Position numbers and translations under genes: made by a program
Notes under the pieces: model-generated
Seen by the model: only the letters and a program-made list of their open reading frames with translations
Told to the model about the DNA's origin: nothing
The model's database searches: none
Shown: in pieces, positions 30,171 through 41,480 of the stretch
Position numbering within the stretch: position 1 is the stretch's first letter
How the letters are laid out: each line of letters opens with the position of its first letter
Source of the DNA: Streptomyces griseoluteus
Lineage (GTDB): Bacteria; Actinomycetota; Actinomycetes; Streptomycetales; Streptomycetaceae
Reading direction: 5' to 3'
DNA length: 64,000 nucleotides
Assembly: GCF_004784465.1 (NCBI RefSeq)
Contig: NZ_SRRU01000001.1
Span: forward strand, 62,001 to 126,000

Positions 30171-31742
30171 ATGTCCTTTCCTCTGCTGACAGCGACAGCC
30201 GCGCTCCCGGCGCTCGGTGCGGTGGCCACGGCCGCCGTGCCGGCCCGGCAGCGCACCGCCGCCAAGTGGCTGGCCCTGCTGGTCTCCCTGGCCACGCTCG
30301 CGCTGGCGATCGTCGTCCTGGTCCGCTTCGACCCGGACGGCGCCCGCTACCAGCTCACCGAGTCCCACTCCTGGATCAGGGACTTCGGGGTGCGCTACGA
30401 ACTGGGCGTGGACGGCATCGCGGTGGCCCTGATCGGGCTGACCGCGGTGCTGATGCCGTTCATCGTGCTGGCGGGCTGGCACGACGCCGACCCCCTGGAG
30501 ACGGGCAGCAGGCGGTGGCGGCCCACGCAGGGCTTCTTCGCGCTGATCCTGGCCGTCGAGGCGATGGTGATCATCTCCTTCGAGGCGACCGACGTCTTCG
30601 TCTTCTACATCTTCTTCGAAGCCATGCTGATCCCGATGTACTTCCTCATCGGCGGCTTCGGGGACCGGGCCCACAGCCAGGGCGAGGAGGCCGCGTCCAC
30701 CCAGCGGTCGTACGCGGCGGTGAAGTTCCTCCTCTACAACCTGGCCGGCGGTCTGATCATGCTGGCCGCGGTGATCGGGCTGTACGTGGTCGCCGGGAGT
30801 TTCAGCCTCCAGGAGATCGTCCAGGCGCGGGCCGACGGCTCGCTGACCATGGCGACGAGCACCGAACGCTGGCTGTTCCTCGGCTTCTTCTTCGCCTTCG
30901 CGGTGAAGGCCCCGCTGTGGCCGCTCCACACCTGGCTGCCCAACGCCATGCAGGAGTCCACCGCGCCGGTCGCGGTGCTCATCACCGCGGTGGTCGACAA
31001 GGTCGGCACCTTCGCCATGCTCCGCTTCTGCCTCCAGCTCTTCCCGGAGGCGTCGAAGTGGGCGACGCCGGTGATCCTCGTCCTCGCCCTGATCAGCATC
31101 GTCTACGGGGCGCTGCTCGCGGTCGGCCAGCGGGACATCAAGCGGCTGGTGGCCTACGCGTCGATCTCGCACTTCGGCTTCATCGTGATGGGCATCTTCG
31201 CCATGACGACCCAGGGCCAGTCCGGCGCGACCCTCTACATGGTCAACCACGGCATCTCGACGGCCGCGCTCATGCTGGTCGCGGGCTTCCTGATCTCCCG
31301 GCGCGGCTCCCGGCTCATCGCGGACTACGGCGGTGTGCAGAAGGTCGCCCCGGTGCTCGCCGGCACCTTCCTGATCGGCGGCCTGGCGACCCTGTCGCTG
31401 CCCGGACTGGCGCCGTTCGTCAGCGAGTTCCTGGTACTGGTCGGCACGTTCAGCCGGTACCCGGTGATCGGGATCATCGCCACGGTCGGCATCGTGCTGG
31501 CCGCGCTGTACACGCTGGTGCTGTACCAGCGCACGATGACCGGTCCGGTGAAGCCGGAGGTCTCGGCGATGCCCGACCTGAGGGTGCGTGAGGTGCTGGT
31601 GGTCGCGCCGCTGATCGTGCTGCTGGTCTTCCTCGGTGTCTACCCGAAGCCGCTGACCAGCATCGTCGACCCGGCGGTCAAGCAGACCATGTCCGATGTC
31701 CAGCAGAAGGACCCCAAGCCCGCGGTGGAGGCGGCCAAGTGA
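30171..31742 (+). CDS. nuoM: NADH-quinone oxidoreductase subunit M
   Basis: The 523-residue antiporter-like membrane subunit has about 14 helices, the IFFEAMLIPMYFLIGGFG segment with the conserved glutamate (about 145-162), FFAFAVKAPLWPLHTWLPNA (about 242-261) and the SHFGFIVMG segment. It pumps one of the four protons of complex I. The ATG is 5 bases after the nuoL stop; the stop overlaps nuoN by 4 bases. Confidence 0.96.
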   Translation: MSFPLLTATAALPALGAVATAAVPARQRTAAKWLALLVSLATLALAIVVLVRFDPDGARYQLTESHSWIRDFGVRYELGVDGIAVALIGLTAVLMPFIVLAGWHDADPLETGSRRWRPTQGFFALILAVEAMVIISFEATDVFVFYIFFEAMLIPMYFLIGGFGDRAHSQGEEAASTQRSYAAVKFLLYNLAGGLIMLAAVIGLYVVAGSFSLQEIVQARADGSLTMATSTERWLFLGFFFAFAVKAPLWPLHTWLPNAMQESTAPVAVLITAVVDKVGTFAMLRFCLQLFPEASKWATPVILVLALISIVYGALLAVGQRDIKRLVAYASISHFGFIVMGIFAMTTQGQSGATLYMVNHGISTAALMLVAGFLISRRGSRLIADYGGVQKVAPVLAGTFLIGGLATLSLPGLAPFVSEFLVLVGTFSRYPVIGIIATVGIVLAALYTLVLYQRTMTGPVKPEVSAMPDLRVREVLVVAPLIVLLVFLGVYPKPLTSIVDPAVKQTMSDVQQKDPKPAVEAAK

Positions 31743-33388
31743 GCGCAGCAGCCGTCCACAGCCTGTGGACAACGGCGGCCGATCCGATCTCGAAGATCGA
31801 CGCGCCGAAGATCGAATACGGACAATTGTCGCCGACGCTGATCGTCATCGGCGCCGCCCTCATCGGGGTGCTCATCGAGGCGTTCGTGCCGCGCCGCTCC
31901 CGTTACTACGCCCAGGTGTTCGTCTCCGCCGTGGCGCTGTGCGCCGCCTTCGCGGCGGTCGTCGCGCTCGCGGCGGGCGGGTACGGCACCACGAAGGCGC
32001 ACATCGCCGCCATGGGCGCGGTCGCGGTGGACGGCCCGGCGCTGTTCCTGGAGGGCACGATCCTGCTGGCCGCGCTGGTAGGCCTGTTCACCTTCGCCGA
32101 GCGGCGCCTCGACCCGGCGGCGCACGGCAACCGGGTCGACTCCTTCGCGGCGCAGGCCGCCTCGGTACCGGGCGGTGAGGGTGAACAGGCGGCGGTCAAG
32201 GCCGGGTTCACCACCACCGAGGTGTTCCCGCTGCTGCTCTTCGCGGTCGCGGGCATGCTGGTCTTCCCTGCGGCGAACGACCTGCTGACGCTGTTCGTCG
32301 CCCTGGAGGTGCTCTCCCTCCCGCTGTACCTGCTGTGCGCGCTGGCCCGCCGCAAGCGGCTGATGTCGCAGGAGGCCGCGGTCAAGTACTTCCTGCTGGG
32401 CGCGTTCGCCTCGGCGTTCACCCTGTTCGGCATCGCCCTGCTGTACGGGTACGCGGGCTCGGTGTCCTACGCGCGCATCGCGCAGGTCGTGGACGGCACG
32501 GTCAGCGGGGTCGACCCGGCGCTCGCGAACACCATGGGCAACGACGCGCTGCTGCTGATCGGCATGGCGCTGCTGGTGATGGGCCTGCTGTTCAAGGTGG
32601 GCGCGGTGCCGTTCCACATGTGGACCCCGGACGTGTACCAGGGCGCCCCGACCCCGGTGACCGGCTTCATGGCGGCCGCGACCAAGGTGGCCGCGTTCGG
32701 CGCCCTGCTGCGGCTGCTGTACGTGGTGCTGCCGGGACTGCGCTGGGACTGGCGGCCGGTGATGTGGGGCGTGGCGATCGTCACCATGCTGGCCGGCGCG
32801 ATCGTCGCGATCACCCAGACCGACATCAAGCGGCTGCTGGCGTACTCGTCCATCGCGCACGCGGGCTTCATCCTCGCCGGTGTGATCGCGACGACGGAGG
32901 ACGGGGTCTCGGCGGTCCTCTTCTACCTCGCCGGGTACTCCTTCGTGACGATCGGCGCCTTCGCCGTGGTCACCCTTGTCCGCGACGCGGGCGGCGAGGC
33001 GACGCACCTCTCCCAGTGGGCCGGCCTCGGCCGCCGCTCACCCCTGGTCGCCGCGGTCTTCGCCGTCTTCCTGCTCGCCTTCGCCGGCATCCCGCTGACC
33101 AGCGGCTTCGCGGGGAAGTTCGCGGTCTTCCGGGCGGCGGCGGAGGGCGGCGCGGCTCCCCTGGTCGTGGTCGGCGTCATCTCCTCGGCCATCGCCGCCT
33201 TCTTCTACATCCGCGTCATCGTCCTCATGTTCTTCAGCGACCCCCAGCCCAACGGCCCCACGGTCGCGGTCCCCTCCCCCCTGACCATGACCGCCATCGC
33301 GGTGGGCGTGGCGGTGACGGTGGTCCTGGGCGTGGCACCCCAGTACTTCCTGGATCTGGCGGGGCAGGCGGGGGTGTTCGTCCGCTGA
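31739..33388 (+). CDS. nuoN: NADH-quinone oxidoreductase subunit N
   Basis: The 549-residue last subunit of the operon is a third antiporter-like membrane protein. Family segments are FVALEVLSLPLYLLCAL (about 183-199), KVGAVPFHMWTPDVYQGAPTPVTGF (about 286-310, in shorter pieces) and LLAYSSIAHAGF. The N-terminus is about 40 residues longer than in many relatives. The stop is followed after 6 bases by a strong hairpin that ends the nuoA-N transcript. Confidence 0.96.
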   Translation: MSAAAVHSLWTTAADPISKIDAPKIEYGQLSPTLIVIGAALIGVLIEAFVPRRSRYYAQVFVSAVALCAAFAAVVALAAGGYGTTKAHIAAMGAVAVDGPALFLEGTILLAALVGLFTFAERRLDPAAHGNRVDSFAAQAASVPGGEGEQAAVKAGFTTTEVFPLLLFAVAGMLVFPAANDLLTLFVALEVLSLPLYLLCALARRKRLMSQEAAVKYFLLGAFASAFTLFGIALLYGYAGSVSYARIAQVVDGTVSGVDPALANTMGNDALLLIGMALLVMGLLFKVGAVPFHMWTPDVYQGAPTPVTGFMAAATKVAAFGALLRLLYVVLPGLRWDWRPVMWGVAIVTMLAGAIVAITQTDIKRLLAYSSIAHAGFILAGVIATTEDGVSAVLFYLAGYSFVTIGAFAVVTLVRDAGGEATHLSQWAGLGRRSPLVAAVFAVFLLAFAGIPLTSGFAGKFAVFRAAAEGGAAPLVVVGVISSAIAAFFYIRVIVLMFFSDPQPNGPTVAVPSPLTMTAIAVGVAVTVVLGVAPQYFLDLAGQAGVFVR

Positions 33389-33394
33389 CCCGAC

Positions 33395-33437
33395 ACGACG
33401 GCCCGGCACCCCGCAGTTGCGGGGGCCGGGCCGTCGT
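33395..33437. terminator. Strong two-way terminator after nuoN
   Basis: ACGACGGCCCGGC (33395-33407) pairs with GCCGGGCCGTCGT (33425-33437). Inside it, after a bulged A, CCCCGC-AGTT-GCGGGG (33409-33424) continues the stem, giving about 19 pairs. It lies between the convergent nuoN and Uma2 genes and can serve both. Confidence 0.88.
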
Positions 33438-33454
33438 GCGTGTGCGAGCGGTGG

Positions 33455-34057
33455 CTACTCGGCTGTGTCCCGGCGGGTCTTGATCCTGGTGAGGTCCAGG
33501 TCGATGGGGAACGGCGCCTCGACCTTCATCCGATCCCGGAAGATGCCCACGCTGGTGTACGTACCAGTGGTCGGCTCCAGCTCGAAGGCGTGGATCACGG
33601 CGCGCCCCCGCTCGTTCTCGACCCGCCAGTAGTGCGGGATCTTCGCGCGGGCGTACTTCATCGGCTTGGTCTCTCGGTCGCGGGAGGCGGACTCCTCGGA
33701 CATGACCTCGATGGCCAGCAGGACCGCGCTCACGGGAAATCGCGTCTGCGTCAGGTCTTCCGCTGCGTCCGCGCGCACCACGACCACGTCGGGTTCCGGC
33801 CTGTTCTGCTGGTCCAGATCGATGGTGAGTTCGCGGAAGATCTCGAAGTCGTCCGGTGCGACGGACTGAAGCTGCCACTTGAGGAAGTCGATGGCACGCT
33901 CATGAAAGATGGTCTGCGGACTCACGAAGACGAGGCGCCCGTCGATCAGCTCCGTGTGCGGAGGAAGATTCGGAAGCTGGTCCAGGTCGTCGGCGGTCCA
34001 CCCGCCCTTCGGCGGGGTCGGCCAGGCGGGTGTGGACGCCTTCGGTGCGACGCTCAT
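33455..34057 (-). CDS. Uma2-family (restriction-endonuclease-fold) protein
   Basis: A 200-residue protein of the Uma2/DUF820 family, which has a PD-(D/E)xK nuclease-like fold. The family pattern is visible: ELIDGRLVFVSPQ (about 37-49), PEPDVVVVRAD (about 88-98) and LLAIEVMSEESASRDRETKPMKYARAKIPHYW in overlapping parts, with the acidic and lysine residues of the presumed active site. Its biological role is unknown; many copies occur in Streptomyces and cyanobacteria. The ATG at 34057 has GGGAG 8 bases upstream. Confidence 0.85.
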   Translation of the reverse strand: MSVAPKASTPAWPTPPKGGWTADDLDQLPNLPPHTELIDGRLVFVSPQTIFHERAIDFLKWQLQSVAPDDFEIFRELTIDLDQQNRPEPDVVVVRADAAEDLTQTRFPVSAVLLAIEVMSEESASRDRETKPMKYARAKIPHYWRVENERGRAVIHAFELEPTTGTYTSVGIFRDRMKVEAPFPIDLDLTRIKTRRDTAE

Positions 34058-34304
34058 CAGTGCTCCCATGGGACGGAGTCTCGCCGGAGCATCCAGACTA
34101 TCGACGGGAAACGGGCAGGTCTCCCGCGAACGTGTGAACTATGACCGTGTTCCGGACGAGTGGCCAGGCATATGCCTGAGGCACACACAGCCGAGATCCT
34201 GTGGATAACTTCCGGGGCTGTCGGTGGCGGCACCTATGGTGGAGGCGGTGGTCGAGGGACGGCGCACGGGGTACGGCGATGAGCGGGACAGGTGGATCAG
34301 CGAG

Positions 34305-36287
<1,983 letters not shown>

Positions 36288-36297
36288 CCGGCAGGGC

Positions 36298-37236
36298 TTA
36301 CGCCAGCGCCGTCAGCCCCGGCGCGAACGTGATCAGCAGGGGCAGCAACGGCACCAGCGCCGCCAGGGCCGTGGTCAGCGCCCGGTGCCCCCGAGGCAGC
36401 CGGGGCGGCGGTTCCAGCAGCCGGTCGACCCGCTCGCCGAGCAGCCGTCGGCTGGAGGCGCAGGACAGCACGCCCCGGTGCTGGTTCAGCTCGATCAGCG
36501 CCAGCGCGGTGGTGACGTGCCCGCAGCGCCGCGAGGCGGTGTCGTCGGCGGCCAGCTCCACCAGCCGGTGCGTCTGGTCGCAGAAGTGCGCGAAGAGCGG
36601 GATGCGCGGAAAGCCCGTGGCGAGCGCGCTGGACAGATGCAGCAGCCAGTCGTGGTGGGCGCGGGCGTGCCCCCGCTCATGGGTGAGCACCGCGTCGACC
36701 TGATGGCCGGTGAGCCGGTGCAACGCACCTGTGGTCACCACCAGTTGGGCCGGATGGCCGGGCATCCACCAGGCGTCCGGGTACTCGTCCTCCAGCACCA
36801 GCAGCGGCCCGCGCGCCGGGGGCAGCCCGCCGGGCAGGTCCGGCGCCCGCTCCCGCAGTCGCGCGCGGGCCACCCCGCGCCGGCGCCGCGCCTCGGTCAG
36901 CTCGCGGCCCAGCATCGCCGTGGTCCAGGCCGCGCCGGAGGCCAGGAGCAGGGTGAGGGCGGTGGCCCAGGCGGGCGCGGCCGACAGGTCGTAAGCGGCG
37001 GTGACGGCGGGCGGAGCAGGGGCGAAGACATGGTCGCGGACGGTGTGGAAGACGGCCGCCGCGCCCAGGACCAGCGCGGTCAGGCAGCACAGCAGCACCG
37101 TGGCGACCAGGCACTGCCACACCCACAGCGCCACCACCGGCTCCCGCTCCGGCCACTCGGCACGGGTCAGCGCCCGGGGCACCGGTACGGCGGCCGTCAG
37201 GGCGAGGGCGGTCAGCAGGAGCAGGCAGACGGTCAT
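36298..37236 (-). CDS. M56-family membrane metallopeptidase (BlaR1/MecR1-like)
   Basis: The 312-residue protein has about four membrane helices and a zinc metallopeptidase motif HERGH (186-190) followed by LVELAADDTASRRCG carrying the third ligand. This matches the M56 family, best known from BlaR1, where it cleaves a BlaI-type repressor. The external penicillin-sensor domain of BlaR1 is absent. No BlaI/MecI regulator gene lies next to it, unlike the usual arrangement, so its substrate is unclear. It converges on recQ with 10 bases between stops. Confidence 0.87.
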   Translation of the reverse strand: MTVCLLLLTALALTAAVPVPRALTRAEWPEREPVVALWVWQCLVATVLLCCLTALVLGAAAVFHTVRDHVFAPAPPAVTAAYDLSAAPAWATALTLLLASGAAWTTAMLGRELTEARRRRGVARARLRERAPDLPGGLPPARGPLLVLEDEYPDAWWMPGHPAQLVVTTGALHRLTGHQVDAVLTHERGHARAHHDWLLHLSSALATGFPRIPLFAHFCDQTHRLVELAADDTASRRCGHVTTALALIELNQHRGVLSCASSRRLLGERVDRLLEPPPRLPRGHRALTTALAALVPLLPLLITFAPGLTALA

Positions 37237-37423
37237 GCCGGGGCTCCGGTTCCTGGTCGGACGTGCCTGGTCGGAAGGGGCGTGCGGCTCGCCGGCGAGC
37301 AGGGTGCGGGCCGCCTGTTGCGTATGCCGTCAGTATGACGGCCCACGCCCGCCGAAAACAGGCGTACGGCACACCCGCACCCCCTCGGCCCCGGCCGTCC
37401 GCATCCCCGCCCCCCGGCAGGCC

Positions 37424-38659
37424 TCAGCCGCCGACGATCCGCCCCTCGACCTCCCCGAGCCCGATCCGCCCCCCGTCCTTGCCGGGCGCCCACGCCGTGA
37501 GGGTCACCACGTCCCCGTCCTCCAGGAACGCCCGCTTGCCGTCGGGGAGTTCGAGCGGGTCACGCCCGTTCCAGGTCAGCTCCAGCAACGACCCCCGCTG
37601 CCCCTCCTCCGGCCCGCTGACCGTGCCGGAGGCGTAGAGATCGCCGGTGCGCAGCGAGGCCCCGTTCACCGTGAGGTGGGCGAGCTGCTGGGCGGCGGTC
37701 CAGTACATGGTGGAGAAGGGCGGCTCGGCCACCACCTGGCCGTTGATCGCGACGGAGATCCGCACTTCGTAGCCGCCGGGCTCGACGCCGGGCGCGGAGT
37801 CGTCGAGGTAGGGCAGCAGCGGGTGGGTGCGGTCGGGCGGGGCTACCCGCGCGTCCTCCAGCGCGGCCAGCGGGGTGATCCACGCCGAGACCGAGGTGGC
37901 GAAGGACTTGCCGAGGAAGGGCCCGAGGGGCACGTACTCCCACGCCTGGATGTCGCGCGCGGACCAGTCGTTGAGCAGGCACAACCCGAAGACGTGGTCC
38001 CGGAACCCGGTCAGCGGGACCGGGGTGCCCTGCGCGGAGGGCACGCCCACCACGAAGCCGACCTCCGCCTCGATGTCCAGCCGGATGGAGGGCCCGAAGA
38101 CCGGCGCCGGGTCGGCGGGAGCCTTGCGCTGGCCGGAGGGGCGGACCACATCGGTGCCGGAGACCACGACCGTGCCCGCCCGGCCGTGGTAACCGATGGG
38201 CAGGTGCTTCCAGTTGGGGGTGAGCGGGTCGGGGGAGTCGGGGCGGAAGATCTGGCCGACGTTCCGGGCGTGGTGCTCGGAGGCGTAGAAGTCGACGTAG
38301 TCCGCCACCTCGAACGGCAGGTGCAGCGTGACCTGTGACAGCTCGTGGAAGTGGGGCTCGACGGCCGCCCGGTGCGCGGGCCGCGTGACCCACTCGGTGA
38401 GCGCCGCGCGCACCTCGGACCAGACGGCGGGGCCGGCGGCCAGCAGCGGGTTGAGGTCCGGCGCGGAGAGCGGGTCCGCGTGCGGGAAGTCCAGCGCGCG
38501 AGCGGCGGCGCCCGCGTCCAGTACGTGGTCGCCGAGCCGGACGCCGACCCGGCGACCGGCGCTGCCGGCGCTGCCGGCGGGCGAGAACACGCCATAGGGA
38601 AGGTTGTGCGGACCGAAGGGGTCGCCCTCGGGAACGTCGAACGGTGGCACGGGGGGCAT
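37424..38659 (-). CDS. Fumarylacetoacetase-family hydrolase
   Basis: The 411-residue protein matches full-length fumarylacetoacetase, the last enzyme of tyrosine breakdown, which splits fumarylacetoacetate. Visible features are the N-terminal PFGPHNLPYGVFS segment, DFYASEHHARNVGQIFR with the catalytic histidine, and the metal site segments IEAEVGFVVG, LNDWSARDIQAWEY and PLGPFLGKSFATSVSAWI. The ATG at 38659 is used with GAGG 9-12 bases upstream; an ATG at 38680 is possible. It is divergent from the ATP-grasp gene. No other tyrosine-degradation gene is in the window. Confidence 0.92.
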   Translation of the reverse strand: MPPVPPFDVPEGDPFGPHNLPYGVFSPAGSAGSAGRRVGVRLGDHVLDAGAAARALDFPHADPLSAPDLNPLLAAGPAVWSEVRAALTEWVTRPAHRAAVEPHFHELSQVTLHLPFEVADYVDFYASEHHARNVGQIFRPDSPDPLTPNWKHLPIGYHGRAGTVVVSGTDVVRPSGQRKAPADPAPVFGPSIRLDIEAEVGFVVGVPSAQGTPVPLTGFRDHVFGLCLLNDWSARDIQAWEYVPLGPFLGKSFATSVSAWITPLAALEDARVAPPDRTHPLLPYLDDSAPGVEPGGYEVRISVAINGQVVAEPPFSTMYWTAAQQLAHLTVNGASLRTGDLYASGTVSGPEEGQRGSLLELTWNGRDPLELPDGKRAFLEDGDVVTLTAWAPGKDGGRIGLGEVEGRIVGG

Positions 38660-38806
38660 GGGGTACTGCCTCACTCTCATCCGCGTCGGCCTGGGTTGAT
38701 GATCCATAGCGTCGGGCCACACGTTACGGCCGGAACCGGTGTGTTGGGCAGGGTGCGGCCGCCGGTGGGGGCGGTGTCTAAAGAGTTCGCAATGTCCGAA
38801 TAGCAC

Positions 38807-38836
38807 TTGTCGGAGGGAAGTGTTCCGGCTTAGCGT
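38807..38836 (+). promoter_or_regulatory. Predicted promoter of the ATP-grasp/flavoprotein pair
   Basis: TTGTCG (38807-38812) and TAGCGT (38831-38836) are 18 bases apart, giving a start near 38843 and a leader of about 40 bases before the GTG at 38884. The match to the housekeeping consensus is fair. Confidence 0.5.
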
Positions 38837-38883
38837 CCTTCGGGGGACACGGACGGGGTGGGTCCGGTCCAAAGGGGGGACAC

Positions 38884-40167
38884 GTGGGGGGACCCGTGGC
38901 CGGAAGACGCTTTGGCGCGCCCATCGAGGCGGACCGCGAAGTGCCGGGCCTGATAGTGAAGTTCGGCGGATATCCGCTGCACCACGGAGGAGTCGGCGCG
39001 ATCCGCAGCCTGGGCCGGCTGGGCGTGCCGATGTACGCCATCACCGAGGACCCGTACACCCCGGCCGCCGCCTCCCGCTATCTGGAGCGGGCGTTCGTCT
39101 GGCCGACGACCGGCGCGGAGGAGCCGGAGCACCTGGTCGAGGGGCTGCGCCGGATCGGGCGCCGGATCGGCCGGCCGACGGTCCTGATCCCGACCGACGA
39201 GGAAGCGGCCGTACTGATCGCCGAGCACCAGGACGAGCTGTCCGGTGCCTTCCTCTTCCCGCCCGTCGACCCGGCCCTGCCGAGGCGGCTGGCCAGCAAG
39301 CAGGGGCTGCACGAGCTGTGCGAGGAGCACGGCGTCGCCAGCCCCACGACCGTCTTCCCGACCTCGTACGACCAGGTCGTGGCCTTCGCGGACGAGGCGC
39401 TGTTCCCGGTGGTGGCCAAGAACCGGGAGGCGTTCGTCCGGCGCAGCCGCCCCGCCGTGGGCGGCACCACCCGGATCGGCAGCCGCGCCGGTCTGCTGGC
39501 CCTCGCCCGCGACTGGGGCGACGACCCCGGTGTGATCCTCCAGGAGTACCTGCCGAGGGAGGCGGCCGAGGACTGGATCGTGCACGCCTGCTTCGACGCG
39601 GACGGGAATCCGCTGGCCGTCTTCACCGGCGTCAAGGTCCGCTCCTGGCCCCCGCACGCGGGCATGACGGCCCACGCCTATGTCGTCGACAACCCCGAAC
39701 TCGCGGATCTGGCGACCCGGTTCGTGAAGCAGCTCGGCTTCGCCGGGGTCGTCGATCTCGACCTGCGTTTCGACCGCCGCGACGGCCAGTACAAGCTGCT
39801 GGACTTCAACCCCCGCATGGGCGCGCAGTTCCGGCTCTTCGAGAGCGAGTCGGGCGTGGACGTCGTACGGGCTCTGCACCTGCACCTCACCGGCCGGGCC
39901 GTCCCCGAGGGGGAGCAGCGGGCCGGGCGGCGGTTCGTCGTGGAGAACATCGACCTGCCCGCTTGGCTCGCCTACCGGCGCAGCGGTTACACCACGCCGT
40001 CCGCCCCCGCGCGGGCCGAGGGCACGGAGCTGGCGTGGCTCGCGGGCGACGACCCGATGCCGTTCCTCACGATGCTCGCCCGCTTCGGCCGCCCCGGCGC
40101 GAAGCACCTCTACCAGCTCTGGCGGACCAGCCGCCGGGGCGGCGGCACCTCGCACTCCACGAAGTAG
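38884..40167 (+). CDS. ATP-grasp carboxylate ligase of unknown substrate (COG3919-like)
   Basis: The 427-residue protein has the three-part ATP-grasp layout. An N-terminal Rossmann-like part (GLIVKFGGYPLHHGGVGAIRSLGRLG) precedes the central domain (VLIPTDEEAAVL), with ATP lysine in FPVVAKNREA. Metal-binding residues are seen in VVDLDLRFD and YKLLDFNPRMGAQ (about 311-323). Such ligases join a carboxylate to an amine, thiol or other nucleophile. The substrate is unknown. AAAGGGGGG lies 7 bases before the GTG. The flavoprotein downstream is on the same strand after 44 bases, so the two probably act on one product. Confidence 0.82.
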   Translation: MGGPVAGRRFGAPIEADREVPGLIVKFGGYPLHHGGVGAIRSLGRLGVPMYAITEDPYTPAAASRYLERAFVWPTTGAEEPEHLVEGLRRIGRRIGRPTVLIPTDEEAAVLIAEHQDELSGAFLFPPVDPALPRRLASKQGLHELCEEHGVASPTTVFPTSYDQVVAFADEALFPVVAKNREAFVRRSRPAVGGTTRIGSRAGLLALARDWGDDPGVILQEYLPREAAEDWIVHACFDADGNPLAVFTGVKVRSWPPHAGMTAHAYVVDNPELADLATRFVKQLGFAGVVDLDLRFDRRDGQYKLLDFNPRMGAQFRLFESESGVDVVRALHLHLTGRAVPEGEQRAGRRFVVENIDLPAWLAYRRSGYTTPSAPARAEGTELAWLAGDDPMPFLTMLARFGRPGAKHLYQLWRTSRRGGGTSHSTK

Positions 40168-40211
40168 GCAAGGCCACACACGTGGCGCACCGCGTCCTGG
40201 GGAGGGACTTC

Positions 40212-41414
40212 GTGATCCGACCGGTTGCAGTCATCGGGGCCGGGCCGTACGGCCTGTCCACCGCCGCCCATCTGCGGGCGCGCGGCATCCCCGTACGGGT
40301 CTTCGGCGACCCCATGGTGAGCTGGCGCGCGCACATGCCGGAGGGGATGCTGCTGAAATCCACCCCGGCCGCCTCGAACCTCGACTGCCCGCAGCCCGGC
40401 CACACGCTCGCCGACTTCTGCGACGCGGCGGGTGTCCGGCGGCTGGTCACCGATGAGGACATCATCCCGGCGGAGACCTTCATCGCCTACGGGGAGTGGT
40501 TCCAGCAGCGTTTGGTGCCGGACCTCGAGCAGGTCCGGGTGGTCTCGGTCGAGCGGGGACGGCCCGGCGGGTTCGAGCTGAAGCTGGACTCGGGGGAGCA
40601 GTTCGGCGCCCGCGCGGTGGTCGTCGCCACCGGGCTCTCCGGCTTCGCCCACCTGCCGCCCGAGCTGGCCGGAGCGGCGTTCGGCGGCCCCGCGCTGGTC
40701 ACGCACAGTTCCCTCCACCACGACCTGGGCCGGTTCGCGGGCAAGGAGCTGATCGTCGTCGGCGCCGGCCAGTCCGCGCTGGAGACCGCCGCCCTCGCCG
40801 CCGAGGCGGGCGCCGGCGTACGGGTCGTCTCGCGCGGCCGGGGGAAGGTCGCCTTCGGCGCGCCGCCCTGGAAGCAGCCGAGGTTCCGCCCCGAGTCGCC
40901 GTTCGGCCGCGCCTGGTCGCTGTGGGCGCTCAGCTACCACGCCCAGCCCTACCGCTTCCTGCCCGAGAGCGTCCGGCACCACCTGGTCCGCCGGGTACTC
41001 GGGCCGCTCGGCGCCTGGTGGCTGAGGGAGCGCTTCGAGGGCCGGGTGCAGGTGAAGGAGGTGGCGCGAGTGGTGTCCGCCGAGGCGGTGGACGGCGCGC
41101 CGGTGCTCACCGTACGTACCCACGGCGGGCGCACCGACCGGCTCACCGCCGACCACGTCATCGCGGCCACCGGCTACCGGGTCGACCTGGCCGCGCTGGA
41201 CTTTCTCGGCCCCGGCCTGCGCACGGACCTGGCGGTCACGCGGGGCGCGCCGCGCCTCGGCCCCGGCTACGTCTCCTCGCTGCCCGGCCTCTACTTCACC
41301 GGTCTGCCCGCGGCCGCCTCGTACGGGCCGGTGATGCGCTTCGTGTGCGGCACGGAATTCGCCTCCCCGAGGCTGGCGAAACACCTGGCCGCGGCACACG
41401 GCGCGCGGAGCTGA
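40212..41414 (+). CDS. FAD/NAD(P)-binding oxidoreductase paired with the ATP-grasp ligase
   Basis: A 400-residue protein of the FAD-dependent pyridine nucleotide / flavin monooxygenase type. It has an FAD motif GAGPYGLSTAAHL (about 8-20), a second dinucleotide motif VVGAGQSALETAAL (about 179-192) for NAD(P)H, and ATGYRVDLAAL near the end, a mark of flavin monooxygenases. Family members oxygenate nitrogen, sulfur or carbon. GGAGGGA precedes the GTG by 5 bases; an earlier GTG at 40182 is possible. The substrate is unknown. Pairing with the ATP-grasp gene suggests an uncharacterised small-molecule pathway. Confidence 0.82.
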   Translation: MIRPVAVIGAGPYGLSTAAHLRARGIPVRVFGDPMVSWRAHMPEGMLLKSTPAASNLDCPQPGHTLADFCDAAGVRRLVTDEDIIPAETFIAYGEWFQQRLVPDLEQVRVVSVERGRPGGFELKLDSGEQFGARAVVVATGLSGFAHLPPELAGAAFGGPALVTHSSLHHDLGRFAGKELIVVGAGQSALETAALAAEAGAGVRVVSRGRGKVAFGAPPWKQPRFRPESPFGRAWSLWALSYHAQPYRFLPESVRHHLVRRVLGPLGAWWLRERFEGRVQVKEVARVVSAEAVDGAPVLTVRTHGGRTDRLTADHVIAATGYRVDLAALDFLGPGLRTDLAVTRGAPRLGPGYVSSLPGLYFTGLPAAASYGPVMRFVCGTEFASPRLAKHLAAAHGARS

Positions 41415-41467
41415 GCCACGCGTCAACTCCGGTGCGCGCGGGGTGAGTCGGCAGGACCGGCGATCCG

Positions 41468-41480
41468 TATTCTCTGATCA
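41468..41480 (+). promoter_or_regulatory. -10 element predicting a leaderless HAD gene
   Basis: TATTCT (41468-41473) is 6 bases before the ATG at 41480. No ribosome binding site is visible, so the message is predicted to start at the ATG. The -35 region is weak. Confidence 0.4.

Noticed and set aside
34120..34170. LexA-type SOS box before recQ
   Set aside because: GAAC half-sites occur (GAACGTGTGAAC) but not in the inverted CGAAC-N4-GTTCG form.
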